Origin: Aestuariibaculum sp. M13
GTDB lineage: Bacteria > Bacteroidota > Bacteroidia > Flavobacteriales > Flavobacteriaceae
NCBI RefSeq assembly: GCF_024723255.1
Contig: NZ_JANIAC010000001.1
Location: forward strand, 201,548-265,547
DNA: 64,000 bases
Reading direction: 5' to 3'
Under the pieces are notes generated by a model. That model saw nothing but the letters and a program-made list of their open reading frames with translations, had not been told where the DNA came from and made no database searches. Within the stretch, counting starts at the first letter, position 1, and every line of letters begins with the position of its first letter. The translations under genes were made by a program, and so were the position numbers. Below are positions 43,311 through 52,162 of this stretch, piece after piece.

Positions 43311-43384
43311 TGACCACGCCAGGATTCAAACCTGGAACCTCTTGAGCCGTAATCAAGTGCGCTATTCAGTTGCGCCACGTGGCC
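43311..43384 (-). tRNA. tRNA-Arg(ACG)
   Basis: The 74-nt sequence on the minus strand folds into a full cloverleaf: acceptor GGCCACG pairs with CGTGGTC, the anticodon stem CTTGA/TCAAG encloses the loop TTACGGC with anticodon ACG, and the T-loop is GTTTGAATC. No CCA is encoded. Its 3' end faces the integrase, making it the presumed integration target. Confidence 0.95.
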
Positions 43385-43399
43385 TTGTTTTTGTGGGTG

Positions 43400-43432
43400 C
43401 AAATATAGAACTTTTATTGAGTTACCACCAAA
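43400..43432 (-). promoter_or_regulatory. Promoter of tRNA-Arg
   Basis: On the minus strand TTTG (43432-43429) and TATATTTG (43407-43400) are separated by 21 bp, a good match to the Bacteroidota TTTG / TAnnTTTG promoter. The expected start is just upstream of the tRNA. Confidence 0.7.
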
Positions 43433-43556
43433 TTATTTTCAAATATTTTCTGATTTTTTTTCCTAAAAAACACTAAGACTATAACAATCAAATATTTAAT
43501 TAATTTTACAAATAAAGTTTGGTAACATTTATTACATAAGTAACACATAGTTCCTT

Positions 43557-43564
43557 TATTTTTG
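43557..43564 (+). promoter_or_regulatory. -7 box upstream of the YeeE/YedE gene
   Basis: TATTTTTG followed by CGCC matches the TAnnTTTG box. It is only 18 bp before the ATG, implying a very short leader. No TTG is at the usual distance upstream. Confidence 0.5.
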
Positions 43565-43581
43565 CGCCAAAAATTGTTTAA

Positions 43582-44139
43582 ATGGATTATATTTTAAGCC
43601 CTTGGCCATGGTACATTTCTGGCCCTCTTATTGCCGTAGTTATGGCATTACTCCTGTATTTTGGAAAAACCTTTGGTATGTCGTCAAACCTAAGAACCAT
43701 GTGTTCTATTATGGGTGCCGACAAATTTGCCGATTTTTTCAAATTTGACTGGAAAAGTCAATTATGGAACCTGACGGTTGTTGCAGGTACCGTTATTGGT
43801 GGTTTTATTGCTACACATTATTTATCTGATAACAGTATTACCGATTTAAACCCAACAACCATTGAGGAATTACAACACATGGGATTTGAAAACCCTGGTG
43901 CAACTTTAGTACCAAACGAAATGTTTGACCTGGAAGCTGTTTCTTCTATTAAAGGTATAGCACTTTTAATTATTGGTGGACTTTTAGTTGGTTTCGGAAC
44001 ACGCTACGCTGGTGGATGTACTTCTGGACACGCCATTACTGGTTTAAGCAGTTTACAAAAACCATCGTTAATTGCAGTAATTGGATTCTTTGTTGGTGGT
44101 TTAATTATGACCAACCTTATCTTACCTTTAATTTTTTAA
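43582..44139 (+). CDS. YeeE/YedE-family transporter, first half
   Basis: This 185-residue membrane protein has about five hydrophobic segments and the conserved GGCTSGHAITGLSSLQKPS near residue 148, the cysteine-containing signature of YeeE/YedE (thiosulfate or sulfur-compound) transporters. In many Bacteroidota the transporter is split into two adjacent genes, as here, with the second half 3 bp downstream. Together they would form one inner-membrane channel for a sulfur compound. It is the first chromosomal gene after the tRNA at the island boundary. Confidence 0.9.
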   Translation: MDYILSPWPWYISGPLIAVVMALLLYFGKTFGMSSNLRTMCSIMGADKFADFFKFDWKSQLWNLTVVAGTVIGGFIATHYLSDNSITDLNPTTIEELQHMGFENPGATLVPNEMFDLEAVSSIKGIALLIIGGLLVGFGTRYAGGCTSGHAITGLSSLQKPSLIAVIGFFVGGLIMTNLILPLIF

Positions 44140-44142
44140 TTT

Positions 44143-44556
44143 ATGAAGTTTTTAAAATTCTTATTAGTCGGTATATTTTTCGGAATCGTTTTAACCAAAT
44201 CTGAAGCGGTTTCTTGGTACAGAATCTACGAAATGTTCAGATTTCAATCATTCCACATGTACGGTATTATTGGTACCGCTATTGCATCTGGAATCCTATT
44301 CCTGCAATTAGCAAAACGAGGGCATGTTAAAAATACTGATGGAGCTGAAATCTTTGTTCCTAAAAAAGACAAAGGATTCCCTCGTTACATTATTGGAGGT
44401 ATCATCTTTGGATTTGGATGGGCTTTAGTAGGTGCTTGTCCGGGACCTATGTATATTCTTTTTGGAGCAGGGTATTACACCATTGCTATTGTTATAATAG
44501 CTGCTATTGTAGGGACATTCATTTACGGAGTTCTAAAAGATAAACTCCCTCACTAA
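44143..44556 (+). CDS. YeeE/YedE-family transporter, second half
   Basis: The 137-residue membrane protein carries the second conserved signature, ALVGACPGPMYILFGAG, near residue 101 and four hydrophobic segments. It follows the first half by 3 bp and must be co-translated. It resembles the DUF6691/YedE half of split sulfur-compound transporters. The gene is followed by a strong bidirectional terminator. Confidence 0.9.
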   Translation: MKFLKFLLVGIFFGIVLTKSEAVSWYRIYEMFRFQSFHMYGIIGTAIASGILFLQLAKRGHVKNTDGAEIFVPKKDKGFPRYIIGGIIFGFGWALVGACPGPMYILFGAGYYTIAIVIIAAIVGTFIYGVLKDKLPH

Positions 44557-44573
44557 AAAAACGCCTTTACATA

Positions 44574-44613
44574 TTTATTCATAGAATTTGCTTTAGCAAA
44601 TTCTATGAATAAA
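44574..44613. terminator. Bidirectional terminator between yedE-type genes and clpS
   Basis: A perfect 19-bp stem with a 2-base loop (arms 44574-44592 and 44595-44613) lies between convergent genes. It should stop transcription from both sides, though its T tracts are interrupted. Confidence 0.75.
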
Positions 44614-44618
44614 TAGTA

Positions 44619-44894
44619 TTAAACTATTTCTGCACTTAAGCCGGCATCAAGTAACATGGAGCAACGTGGTTTTAAATCGTCGTAAGCTCCTGTTTTAACA
44701 GTACATTTTCCGTTATAGTGTACTATAATCGAACATTGTTCTGCCTGTTCTGCCGTATGGTCGCAGGCGTAAATTAGTGTTTCAATAACATGGTCGAAGG
44801 TATTGACGTCATCATTATACAAAACAATTTCGTTTTGCGTTAATACCTCTTCTTCCAAGAGTAATTCTTCGGACGTTTCTTCTCTAGTACTCAT
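44619..44894 (-). CDS. clpS: ATP-dependent Clp protease adaptor
   Basis: From ATG at 44894 (MSTREETSEE) the protein has 91 residues, the usual size in this family; an upstream extension to 44930 is unlikely. It matches ClpS: NEIVLYNDDVNTFDHVIETL, the YACDHTAEQAEQC helix and a C-terminal KPRCSMLLDAGL. It binds N-degron substrates and hands them to ClpAP. It is the last gene of the minus-strand tpiA–prmA–clpS block. Confidence 0.93.
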   Translation of the reverse strand: MSTREETSEELLLEEEVLTQNEIVLYNDDVNTFDHVIETLIYACDHTAEQAEQCSIIVHYNGKCTVKTGAYDDLKPRCSMLLDAGLSAEIV

Positions 44895-45000
44895 ACACAA
44901 TAATTTTTTATTCATTTTTAGAGATTTCAAACTTCTTAAATTGTTTTAAAGTGGGAGGCATTTTTCATAAACACCACATAACTCACTACAAAACAATGCA

Positions 45001-45837
45001 CTAATTTAAAAATTTTAACGCAACCCAATGGTTTCTCTCGAATTTTTCAGCAAATTTTAACAGTAACTTTTCGCACGCTTCCTGAATAACCGGAATATCA
45101 TCGTTATAAAACCCGCTTAAAAACAAGGTTCCGTTTTCATTTAAACATGACACATAGGTAGCCATATCCTGTAACAGAATATTACGGTTTATGTTAGCGA
45201 TAATAACATCGTATTTTTTACCTTCCAATACGCTGGCATCACCTTCAATAACTGTAATATGTTCGCAATTGTTACGCTCTACATTTTCTAAACTGTTTAC
45301 ATAACACCAGTTATCGTAATCTACAGCATCAATTGGCTTAGCGCCTTTCATTTCGGCTAAAATGGCTAATACACCGGTTCCGCAACCCATATCTAAAACC
45401 GATTTATTTGTAAAATCGTTTTTTAAAATATGCTGAATCATCATGTGTGTGGTTTCGTGGTGCCCGGTACCGAAACTCATTTTAGGTTCGATAATAATAT
45501 CGTACTGGGTGTCTGGTTTTTCATGAAATGGTGCACGTACCGAACATACATTATCTACCACAATAGGGTTAAAATTCTTTTCCCACTCTTCATTCCAGTT
45601 GGTTTGCTCAATTTCGTTGAAGGTATAGTCTATTTTAAACTCGTTGGAATTTAAAATTTGAACATCGTTTAAAATGTCTTCATTCCACTCCTCCTGCTGA
45701 ATATATGCTGTAACCCCTGTTTCGGTTTCTACAAAGCTTTCAAATCCGGCATAGCCTAACTCGGCGATTAAGATTTCTACCGCAGGTTGTAATGGTGTTA
45801 CAGTAAATTCGTATCCTATATAAATGATGTTTGACAT
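45001..45837 (-). CDS. prmA: Ribosomal protein L11 methyltransferase
   Basis: The 278-residue protein has the PrmA layout: an N-terminal L11-recognition domain and a C-terminal AdoMet methyltransferase domain with SFGTGHHETT, VLDMGCGTGVLAILAEMKGA and IIANINRNILL. It trimethylates ribosomal protein L11. Clustering with tpiA and clpS is typical of Flavobacteriaceae. The sequence looks intact. Confidence 0.95.
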   Translation of the reverse strand: MSNIIYIGYEFTVTPLQPAVEILIAELGYAGFESFVETETGVTAYIQQEEWNEDILNDVQILNSNEFKIDYTFNEIEQTNWNEEWEKNFNPIVVDNVCSVRAPFHEKPDTQYDIIIEPKMSFGTGHHETTHMMIQHILKNDFTNKSVLDMGCGTGVLAILAEMKGAKPIDAVDYDNWCYVNSLENVERNNCEHITVIEGDASVLEGKKYDVIIANINRNILLQDMATYVSCLNENGTLFLSGFYNDDIPVIQEACEKLLLKFAEKFERNHWVALKFLN

Positions 45838-45856
45838 GGTTTATTTTATATTAAAA

Positions 45857-45881
45857 CCTCATGAGTTTTACACTCATGAGG
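45857..45881 (-). terminator. Hairpin between tpiA and prmA
   Basis: A 10-bp stem (CCTCATGAGT / ACTCATGAGG) with a 5-base loop is followed on the minus strand by a T-rich run. It probably terminates tpiA transcription, or partly so, before prmA. Confidence 0.6.
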
Positions 45882-45897
45882 CTGGTTCTTGTTTTTT

Positions 45898-46031
45898 GCG
45901 TTAGCGATTAAGGTATTGTTGAAGCTCCTCGCAGAGAGCGACTACCGAAATACTTGTATTCATGAGTTCTTTAACTAAAAATTAAACTCTACGAAAAAAG
46001 CGCGACCCCAAACGGGTTTGAGGTAACGCCC
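45898..46031. repeat. Dispersed intergenic repeat, copy 1
   Basis: This 134-bp stretch begins GCGTTAGCGAT and ends GTAACGCCC, with a GCGCGACCCC element inside. It shares its ends and core with copies at 54764-54839 and 59141-59202, and the ends are near inverted (GCGTTA / TAACGC). Confidence 0.6.
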
Positions 46032-46075
46032 AGATTATAGTTTAGTTTCTGATGCTTCAGAAATAATACTTTATA

Positions 46076-46825
46076 TTAAAATGCGTTTACGATAGCAAAA
46101 AAATCTTCGGCGTTTAACGAAGCGCCACCAATTAATCCGCCGTCAACGTCTGGTTTAGAGAAAATCTCTACCGCATTGTTAGGTTTTACGCTGCCTCCAT
46201 AAAGTATAGACACCGAATTTGCCACGTCTGCACCATAGTTATCAGCTAAAGTTTTTCTGATGAAAGCGTGCATATCCTGCGCCTGCTCAGGGCTTGCCGT
46301 TTCTCCAGTACCAATAGCCCATACTGGCTCATAAGCTAAAACAATACTTTTGAAAGCATCAGCCTCTAAATGAAATAAGGCGTTTTTAATTTGACTTTCA
46401 ACTACATTTTCGTGGTTTCCTGATTTTCTGTCGGCTAACTCTTCGCCAAAACAAAAAATAACACGCATTTGGTTTTCTAAAGCGGCATCTACTTTTTTAG
46501 CTAACATTTCGTCAGTTTCGTTGAAATATTCACGACGCTCGCTGTGGCCTAAAATAACGGTTTGTACGCCAACACTTTTAAGCATCGAAGCACTTACTTC
46601 TCCTGTATACGCTCCGTTTGCAGCAAAGTGCATGTTTTGAGCGATAACCTCAATACCTGAACCTTTTAAGCTGTTATATGCCGAATATAAGTTGGTTGCC
46701 GTTGGCGCTACCATAACTTCTGCATTCGACGTTTTTGTTTGTCCTTTTAAACTTGCAATTAACGATTCGGTTTCACTTAAATCGTTATTCATCTTCCAGT
46801 TTCCTGCTACAATTTGTGCTCTCAT
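46076..46825 (-). CDS. tpiA: Triosephosphate isomerase
   Basis: The 249-residue enzyme is a full TpiA with the substrate lysine in AGNWKMN, catalytic His in ILGHSERR, catalytic Glu in AYEPVWAIGTG and the phosphate loop YGGSVKPNN. It interconverts dihydroxyacetone phosphate and glyceraldehyde 3-phosphate in the cytosol. It follows the TlpA-like gene on the minus strand. Confidence 0.98.
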   Translation of the reverse strand: MRAQIVAGNWKMNNDLSETESLIASLKGQTKTSNAEVMVAPTATNLYSAYNSLKGSGIEVIAQNMHFAANGAYTGEVSASMLKSVGVQTVILGHSERREYFNETDEMLAKKVDAALENQMRVIFCFGEELADRKSGNHENVVESQIKNALFHLEADAFKSIVLAYEPVWAIGTGETASPEQAQDMHAFIRKTLADNYGADVANSVSILYGGSVKPNNAVEIFSKPDVDGGLIGGASLNAEDFFAIVNAF

Positions 46826-46873
46826 GTTACTGTTACCCTTTTTAGTTTAAGGGATTTTTATTTTAGTTGTTAG

Positions 46874-47362
46874 TTATAAAATTTCTTTAATGCGCTGGTC
46901 GTCGGCTTCAATCGCTTTAAACAGTTTAATTTTTCCTGATTTATCGACAACCATATATCTTGGAATCCAATCCAACTGAACAAAAGTTCCGAAAGGTCCC
47001 TTCCACCCCGATTGCATAAAATAATGCTCGCCGTTTACTTCATACTTTTCAATACCCTTTTTCCAGGCTTCTTTGGTTTTATCTAATGATAAAAACAAAT
47101 AGGTTACTTCTCCAAATTGATCCTGAAGGTCATGTACTTTTGGCATACCTTTAATGCAATCGCTGCACCAGGACGCCCAAATATCAATAACCACGGTTTG
47201 ACCTTTGTATTGCTTTATGATGTCTTTAAATTTTACGGTTTCACCATTTAGGGTCTCAAAAGTATCGTTTAATGCTTCTTTTGAAAATTTAGCTGGATGA
47301 TCCTGTGCTACACAACTCAACATACTGAAACAAAAAACAATACTCAATACTAATAATCTCAT
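46874..47362 (-). CDS. TlpA/ResA-like thioredoxin-fold protein
   Basis: The 162-residue protein has an N-terminal signal peptide with a possible lipobox (CFSMLSCVAQ) and a thioredoxin-type active site WASWCSDCIKGMP near residue 85. It should act outside the inner membrane as a thiol-disulfide reductase. It lies between an ABC permease and tpiA in a conserved flavobacterial gene order. A TAAATTTG box at 47382-47389 on the minus strand may serve as its own promoter, but it lies at the very end of the permease gene. Confidence 0.85.
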   Translation of the reverse strand: MRLLVLSIVFCFSMLSCVAQDHPAKFSKEALNDTFETLNGETVKFKDIIKQYKGQTVVIDIWASWCSDCIKGMPKVHDLQDQFGEVTYLFLSLDKTKEAWKKGIEKYEVNGEHYFMQSGWKGPFGTFVQLDWIPRYMVVDKSGKIKLFKAIEADDQRIKEIL

Positions 47363-47386
47363 TCTAGCTAATTTTTAAATGCAAAT

Positions 47387-48460
47387 TTACTGTAGTTTTA
47401 CTTTAGGGTCTAACCAAACGTAAACTATATCTACAAAAATATTAATAATTATAAAGAGTAATGCTATTATTAACACCGCACCCATAATTACAGGTAAATC
47501 TAATGTATTTAAAGCATTTACAATTTCCTTTCCTAAACCATTCCAACCAAAAATATACTCTACGAAAACCGCTCCAGCCAACATAGAGGCAAACCAACCC
47601 GAAATGGCTGTCACCACCGGATTCAATGCATTTTTCACAGCGTGACGCCTAATAATTTGAAATTCGCTTAAGCCTTTAGCTCTTGCTGTACGAATGTAAT
47701 CCTGATTAAAAACTTCCAGCAACGAATTACGCATCAACTGAATAACTACAGCCAATGGGCGAATCCCTAAGACAATTGCAGGTAGAATTAAATTTTTCCA
47801 TTTAATATGCATGGCTTCACCAAAATCGTCCAGTTCATATAAACTCCCTGTCATTTCTAAATTGGTGTATTCATGAAGAACATAACCGAAAAACCAGGCA
47901 AATAAAATAGCACTAAAAAACGACGGAACACTCATACCAAACGTACTGAAAATCTGTATGGTTTTATCTAACCAGGTGTCTTTGTATAAGGCTGAAACGA
48001 TACCCAATAAAATGCCAAACAGCATAGCAATAACTATTGAGGATATAGCCAACACAAAGGTATTTGGTAAGGTTTCACCTAATACCTGAGTAACTTTCTT
48101 ACCTTGTTTGGTAAACGATTCGCGTAAATATGGAAATTTTAATACCGTTGTAGTTTTTCCTATTGTAAACAATTTGACCGCCCTGTATTTGTCAGACTGT
48201 AAATACGTGTAATCTTCGGGATTTGTAGAATGAAACGATAAAGGTGATAAATCATTCAGATAATAAAAATACTGGGTACTTACCGGCTTATCGAATCCGT
48301 ATTTCTGTTTAACAATAGCCAACTGATTACTGTCTTCATTTTGTCCCAGCATCATCTGTGCCGGATCTCCGGGAAGCACATTAAATAAAAAGAATATAAC
48401 AGTAACTACCCCAAACAACGTGAGGAAAGCATAAGTAATTTTATTTAATAAGTAGCTAAT
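47387..48460 (-). CDS. Oligopeptide/dipeptide-type ABC permease, non-AUG start
   Basis: The protein resembles DppB/OppB permeases: VVTVIFFLFNVLPGDPAQMM at the N-terminus, then five further membrane segments and the EAA-type loop RTARAKGLSEFQIIRRHAVKNAL near residue 245. It should be an inner-membrane import channel, but no partner permease, ATPase or binding protein is nearby. The expected N-terminus (ISYLLNKITYAFLTLFGVV) has no ATG, GTG or TTG; the first TTG (48418) falls inside the first membrane helix. The likely start is ATT at 48460 or CTG at 48463, directly after the upstream stop codon. I have used ATT. Confidence 0.75.
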   Translation of the reverse strand: MSYLLNKITYAFLTLFGVVTVIFFLFNVLPGDPAQMMLGQNEDSNQLAIVKQKYGFDKPVSTQYFYYLNDLSPLSFHSTNPEDYTYLQSDKYRAVKLFTIGKTTTVLKFPYLRESFTKQGKKVTQVLGETLPNTFVLAISSIVIAMLFGILLGIVSALYKDTWLDKTIQIFSTFGMSVPSFFSAILFAWFFGYVLHEYTNLEMTGSLYELDDFGEAMHIKWKNLILPAIVLGIRPLAVVIQLMRNSLLEVFNQDYIRTARAKGLSEFQIIRRHAVKNALNPVVTAISGWFASMLAGAVFVEYIFGWNGLGKEIVNALNTLDLPVIMGAVLIIALLFIIINIFVDIVYVWLDPKVKLQ

Positions 48461-48464
48461 CAGG

Positions 48465-49784
48465 TTATTCTTGTTTTAATACCGCTTTTACTAACGACGT
48501 ATAATTTGTTTTATTGACTTTATTGATAGAATCTAACTCATTCCCTTCCTTTACTTCCTTTAAAACGTGCAGAGATTCTATTGTTTCTTCATCTAACGCT
48601 TCCAAAGCCTCTTCTGTTGAAATTTCATCATCAATCAAATATAGAGTTCCATCATCTTTTACTGCTTCAGGTTTTCTCTCAACCTTCGGTAATTGTAAAG
48701 TTTCAATATCATTCCAGTGCACTTTCTGCTGAATGGTTCCCTGATCCATTTCAATAATACCCGGATTAGCACGAACTACAGTTTTTAAAGCTTTTTCATC
48801 GCATAAATACCATTCAAAATCTAAACCATAAGTTGCATTGATTTTTTGTTTAGCATCATCACCTGAAGCTGTTAAACCAATAACCATATAGCCTAAACCT
48901 TTTGCTCGTTCTGAAAATATTTTAAGCTTTTCTGCGCCTTCTTTCTCTATCTTCTCCAGACTGTATGATACAATAACAATTACATTATCTTCATGTAAAA
49001 AGTATTCGGTTAAATCATCTCCATTTGAATTTTCTATGGAAAAATCATAAATCGGAGGTTGATAACCTTCATCGATAACTTCAGTATCTACACTTACAAA
49101 ATTACCATCAACAGAAGGGTAATCTCCTAAAGTTTTAATCACTTCCTCTTTACCATTTACGTTAAATTTCCAGCTATATTCTATAACAGGTTTTGGTGCG
49201 TCATCTGGAGTAGACATCCCTTCTTCTATATTCGCTCCTATTTTATACGCTCTGAAATCTACTACCGGCAAATGCATTAATACATGAAATCCTAACCATA
49301 AGCAGAAAATAAAGCTCAACATTGCTAAAATGGTTGTTGGTAATTGGGTGAATACCGGTGTAATGTATTTTTTTCCAATGAATAATATTAAAATGAACAC
49401 TAACAGAATGACATCTTTAGTAAAACTCTCCCAAGGGGTTAGTTTTAAAGCATCGCCAAAACATCCACAATCTTTAACCTTATCGAAATACGCCGAATAA
49501 AAGGTTAAAAAGGTAAAGAACACAATCATGCCTAATAAACTCCAAACCGTAAATTTAGGTTTGTAACCAATCAGTAAAAATACGCCCAAAATCACCTCAA
49601 ATACCACAACAAAAATGGAAATCATTAAGGCATATGGCTCTAAAAAGGGAACGTTTAAAACATCTTGACTGAAATATTCCTGTAATTTATAGGAAAACCC
49701 AAGTGGGTCGTTAAGCTTTATTAATCCGGAAATTATAAATAATACACCAACAAATATGCGGCATAGGGCAACTAAAATTTTCAT
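48465..49784 (-). CDS. BT_3928-like DoxX-family membrane protein
   Basis: The 439-residue protein starts with a DoxX/MauE-like four-helix membrane domain (about 1-160: FIISGLIKLNDPLGFSYKLQ) and continues with a thioredoxin-like periplasmic domain, an arrangement annotated as the BT_3928 family in Bacteroidota. Its role is probably redox or respiratory membrane maintenance. It sits 1 bp from DUF1599 and its stop almost touches the permease start, so the genes form one operon. Confidence 0.85.
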   Translation of the reverse strand: MKILVALCRIFVGVLFIISGLIKLNDPLGFSYKLQEYFSQDVLNVPFLEPYALMISIFVVVFEVILGVFLLIGYKPKFTVWSLLGMIVFFTFLTFYSAYFDKVKDCGCFGDALKLTPWESFTKDVILLVFILILFIGKKYITPVFTQLPTTILAMLSFIFCLWLGFHVLMHLPVVDFRAYKIGANIEEGMSTPDDAPKPVIEYSWKFNVNGKEEVIKTLGDYPSVDGNFVSVDTEVIDEGYQPPIYDFSIENSNGDDLTEYFLHEDNVIVIVSYSLEKIEKEGAEKLKIFSERAKGLGYMVIGLTASGDDAKQKINATYGLDFEWYLCDEKALKTVVRANPGIIEMDQGTIQQKVHWNDIETLQLPKVERKPEAVKDDGTLYLIDDEISTEEALEALDEETIESLHVLKEVKEGNELDSINKVNKTNYTSLVKAVLKQE

Positions 49785-49785
49785 A

Positions 49786-50322
49786 TTAAGCGTTTAAGTG
49801 AATTAGGGCAAATACGGCATAATTAATCATGTCCTGATAGTTGGCATCAATACCTTCACTAACCAAGGTTTTTCCAGCATTGTTTTCAATCTGTTTAACT
49901 CGCAATAATTTTTGCAGAATTAAATCGGTTAAACTGCTTACACGCATATCTCGCCAGGCCTCACCGTAGTCATGGTTTTTATCTTCCATCAACTTTTTAG
50001 TGATAGCTACTTGCTTTTCATAAAGTTCAGTAACTTCCTCGGTCGATAAGTCCGGCTGATCGGCAATACCTTTTTCAATCTGTATCAAAGCCATAATGCA
50101 GTAATTTATAATCCCAATAAATTCGCTTACTTCTCCCTCGTCTACTTTACGCACGTCGTTCTCCTGAAGACTGCGAATGCGCTGGGCTTTAATAAAAATC
50201 TGATCGGTTAAAGACGGTAAACGCATAATGCGCCATGCACAACCATAATCAGACATTTTCTTGATAAATAAACTTTTACAGGTATCTATAACAGCATCGT
50301 ATTGCTTTGAAGTATCTTGCAT
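49786..50322 (-). CDS. DUF1599-family protein
   Basis: The 178-residue protein has two similar halves (KMSDYGCAWRIMRLPSLTDQ and DKNHDYGEAWRDMRVSSLTD), the tandem arrangement that defines DUF1599. It is a conserved cytosolic protein of Bacteroidota and its function is not known to me. It is the first gene of the minus-strand operon and is divergent from folP. Confidence 0.92.
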   Translation of the reverse strand: MQDTSKQYDAVIDTCKSLFIKKMSDYGCAWRIMRLPSLTDQIFIKAQRIRSLQENDVRKVDEGEVSEFIGIINYCIMALIQIEKGIADQPDLSTEEVTELYEKQVAITKKLMEDKNHDYGEAWRDMRVSSLTDLILQKLLRVKQIENNAGKTLVSEGIDANYQDMINYAVFALIHLNA

Positions 50323-50516
50323 GTATAAAATTGAATTTTGGGTAAATTTCGCTTAAATTGTTTAAAGTTCAAAAGCAAGAGCCTTAAAGTTTATTTAATA
50401 TTTATTTTATAATGAATACCTACTTGTAATTCTTTAATTTTACACGGCTTATTCGATTACTGAATACAAGACCATTTTATTAAAATGCGTCACATTTTAA
50501 GATTTAGAACACCATT

Positions 50517-51341
50517 ATGACCATAAACTGCAAAGGAGAACTCATCGATTTATCAACGCCAAAAGTGATGGGAATTTTAAACATCACCCCTGATTCTTTC
50601 TATGATGGCGGAAAACATAAAAATGAAGCCGACATCTTAAATCATGTGGAAACCATGCTTAATGAAGGCGCAACATTCATTGATGTTGGCGCTTACAGTT
50701 CTCGTCCTAATGCAGCTTTTGTTTCTGAAACTGAAGAACTGCAACGCATCACCCCGATTATCGATTTAATTCTGAAATCTTTCCCTGAAACTTTAATCTC
50801 AGTAGATACGTTTAGAAGTGCTGTTGCCAAACAAGCCATTGAATCTGGTGCAGCCATAATCAATGATATTTCAGCAGGACTGCTTGATGAAAACATGCTG
50901 CCTACGGTTGCCAACTTGCATGTTCCGTATATTATGATGCACATGCGTGGCACACCACAAACCATGCAGCAATTTACCAAATACGATAATCTAACAAAAG
51001 ATATTTTATTCTATTTCTCCGAACGCATTGCAGCTGCCAGAGCTTTAGGGATTATAGATGTTATTGTAGATCCAGGTTTCGGATTTTCGAAAACCCTGGA
51101 GCAGAATTATGAGTTAATGAAACATCTGGAGCTTTTTAAAATGCTCGATAAAGCCTTACTTGTAGGTGTATCCAGAAAATCGATGATTTACAAATATTTA
51201 GAGACTAATCCTCAGGAAGCCCTTAACGGTACGAGTGTATTAAATACCATTGCGCTCCAAAAAGGCGCTGCCATTTTACGTGTTCATGATGTTAAGGAAG
51301 CCATGGAATGTGTTAAGCTAATGGAAGCCTTAAATAATTAA
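50517..51341 (+). CDS. folP: Dihydropteroate synthase
   Basis: The 274-residue enzyme contains the DHPS motifs VMGILNITPDSFYDGG, the VGAYSSRPNA region, IINDISAG and GFGFSKTLEQN. It joins dihydropterin pyrophosphate and p-aminobenzoate in folate synthesis. It is followed 35 bp later by the diadenylate cyclase gene, a common flavobacterial order. The motifs look intact. Confidence 0.97.
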   Translation: MTINCKGELIDLSTPKVMGILNITPDSFYDGGKHKNEADILNHVETMLNEGATFIDVGAYSSRPNAAFVSETEELQRITPIIDLILKSFPETLISVDTFRSAVAKQAIESGAAIINDISAGLLDENMLPTVANLHVPYIMMHMRGTPQTMQQFTKYDNLTKDILFYFSERIAAARALGIIDVIVDPGFGFSKTLEQNYELMKHLELFKMLDKALLVGVSRKSMIYKYLETNPQEALNGTSVLNTIALQKGAAILRVHDVKEAMECVKLMEALNN

Positions 51342-51376
51342 TCTTATTTTACTAAATTTACCAAAACCCATTCGCC

Positions 51377-52162
51377 TTGGATATATTTAATGACCTTCTA
51401 AAATTTTCTATTGTCGACATTATAGACGTGTTTTTAGTGGCCCTGTTACTCTATTATGTTTATAAACTTATTAAAGGTACTGTTGCCATCAACATTTTTA
51501 TTGGAATCATCATTACTTATCTGGTATGGCGCCTTACCGAATTCCTTAACATGGAATTGCTCTCCGGAATTTTTGGAGGATTTATGAAAGTGGGGATTAT
51601 TGCTCTTATTGTTGTCTTTCAACCTGAAATCAGAAAGTTTCTGCTTATGGTAGGATCAACAAATTTTAAACGTCGTCGTAGCTTTTTTAAGCAATTTAGC
51701 TTTTTAAAAACCGAATCTATCGATGAAACCAATGTCGATGCTATTTTATCGGCCTGTACTAAAATGGGGCAATCGCGTACCGGAGCTTTAATTGTTTTTG
51801 AACGCAACAACAATCTAGATTTTTTGAGTTCTACGGGCGATGAAATGAATATAAAAGTGACTCAGCCAATTATTGAAAGTATCTTTTTCAAGAACAGTCC
51901 GTTACACGATGGTGCCATTATTGTAAGTAACAACATCGTAAAAGCCACCCGTGTCATTCTACCTTTAAACAATGAAAAAACGGTTCCAAAACGATTTGGT
52001 TTACGTCACCGCGCTGCCATTGGTGTTACTGAAAGAACCGATGCACTGGCTTTAGTTGTTAGTGAAGAAACCGGACAAATCTCCTATTTTAAAGATGGCG
52101 AATTTATTGTTTTCGATAATACTGAAACCCTGAAATCACTTATTAAAGAAGATTTAGCTTAA
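51377..52162 (+). CDS. dacA: Diadenylate cyclase (CdaA/DacA type)
   Basis: The 261-residue protein has three N-terminal membrane helices and a DisA_N (DAC) domain with the catalytic signatures PLHDGAIIV and RHRAAIGVTE. It makes cyclic di-AMP from ATP at the inner membrane. The probable start is TTG at 51377 (MDIFNDLLKF), which gives the standard CdaA N-terminus; no ATG is suitably placed. It ends 4 bp inside the convergent ABC exporter gene. Confidence 0.95.
   Translation: MDIFNDLLKFSIVDIIDVFLVALLLYYVYKLIKGTVAINIFIGIIITYLVWRLTEFLNMELLSGIFGGFMKVGIIALIVVFQPEIRKFLLMVGSTNFKRRRSFFKQFSFLKTESIDETNVDAILSACTKMGQSRTGALIVFERNNNLDFLSSTGDEMNIKVTQPIIESIFFKNSPLHDGAIIVSNNIVKATRVILPLNNEKTVPKRFGLRHRAAIGVTERTDALALVVSEETGQISYFKDGEFIVFDNTETLKSLIKEDLA

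Noticed and set aside
44895-44930. Upstream extension of clpS
   Set aside because: The 12 extra residues are not part of ClpS and the internal ATG gives the normal length.
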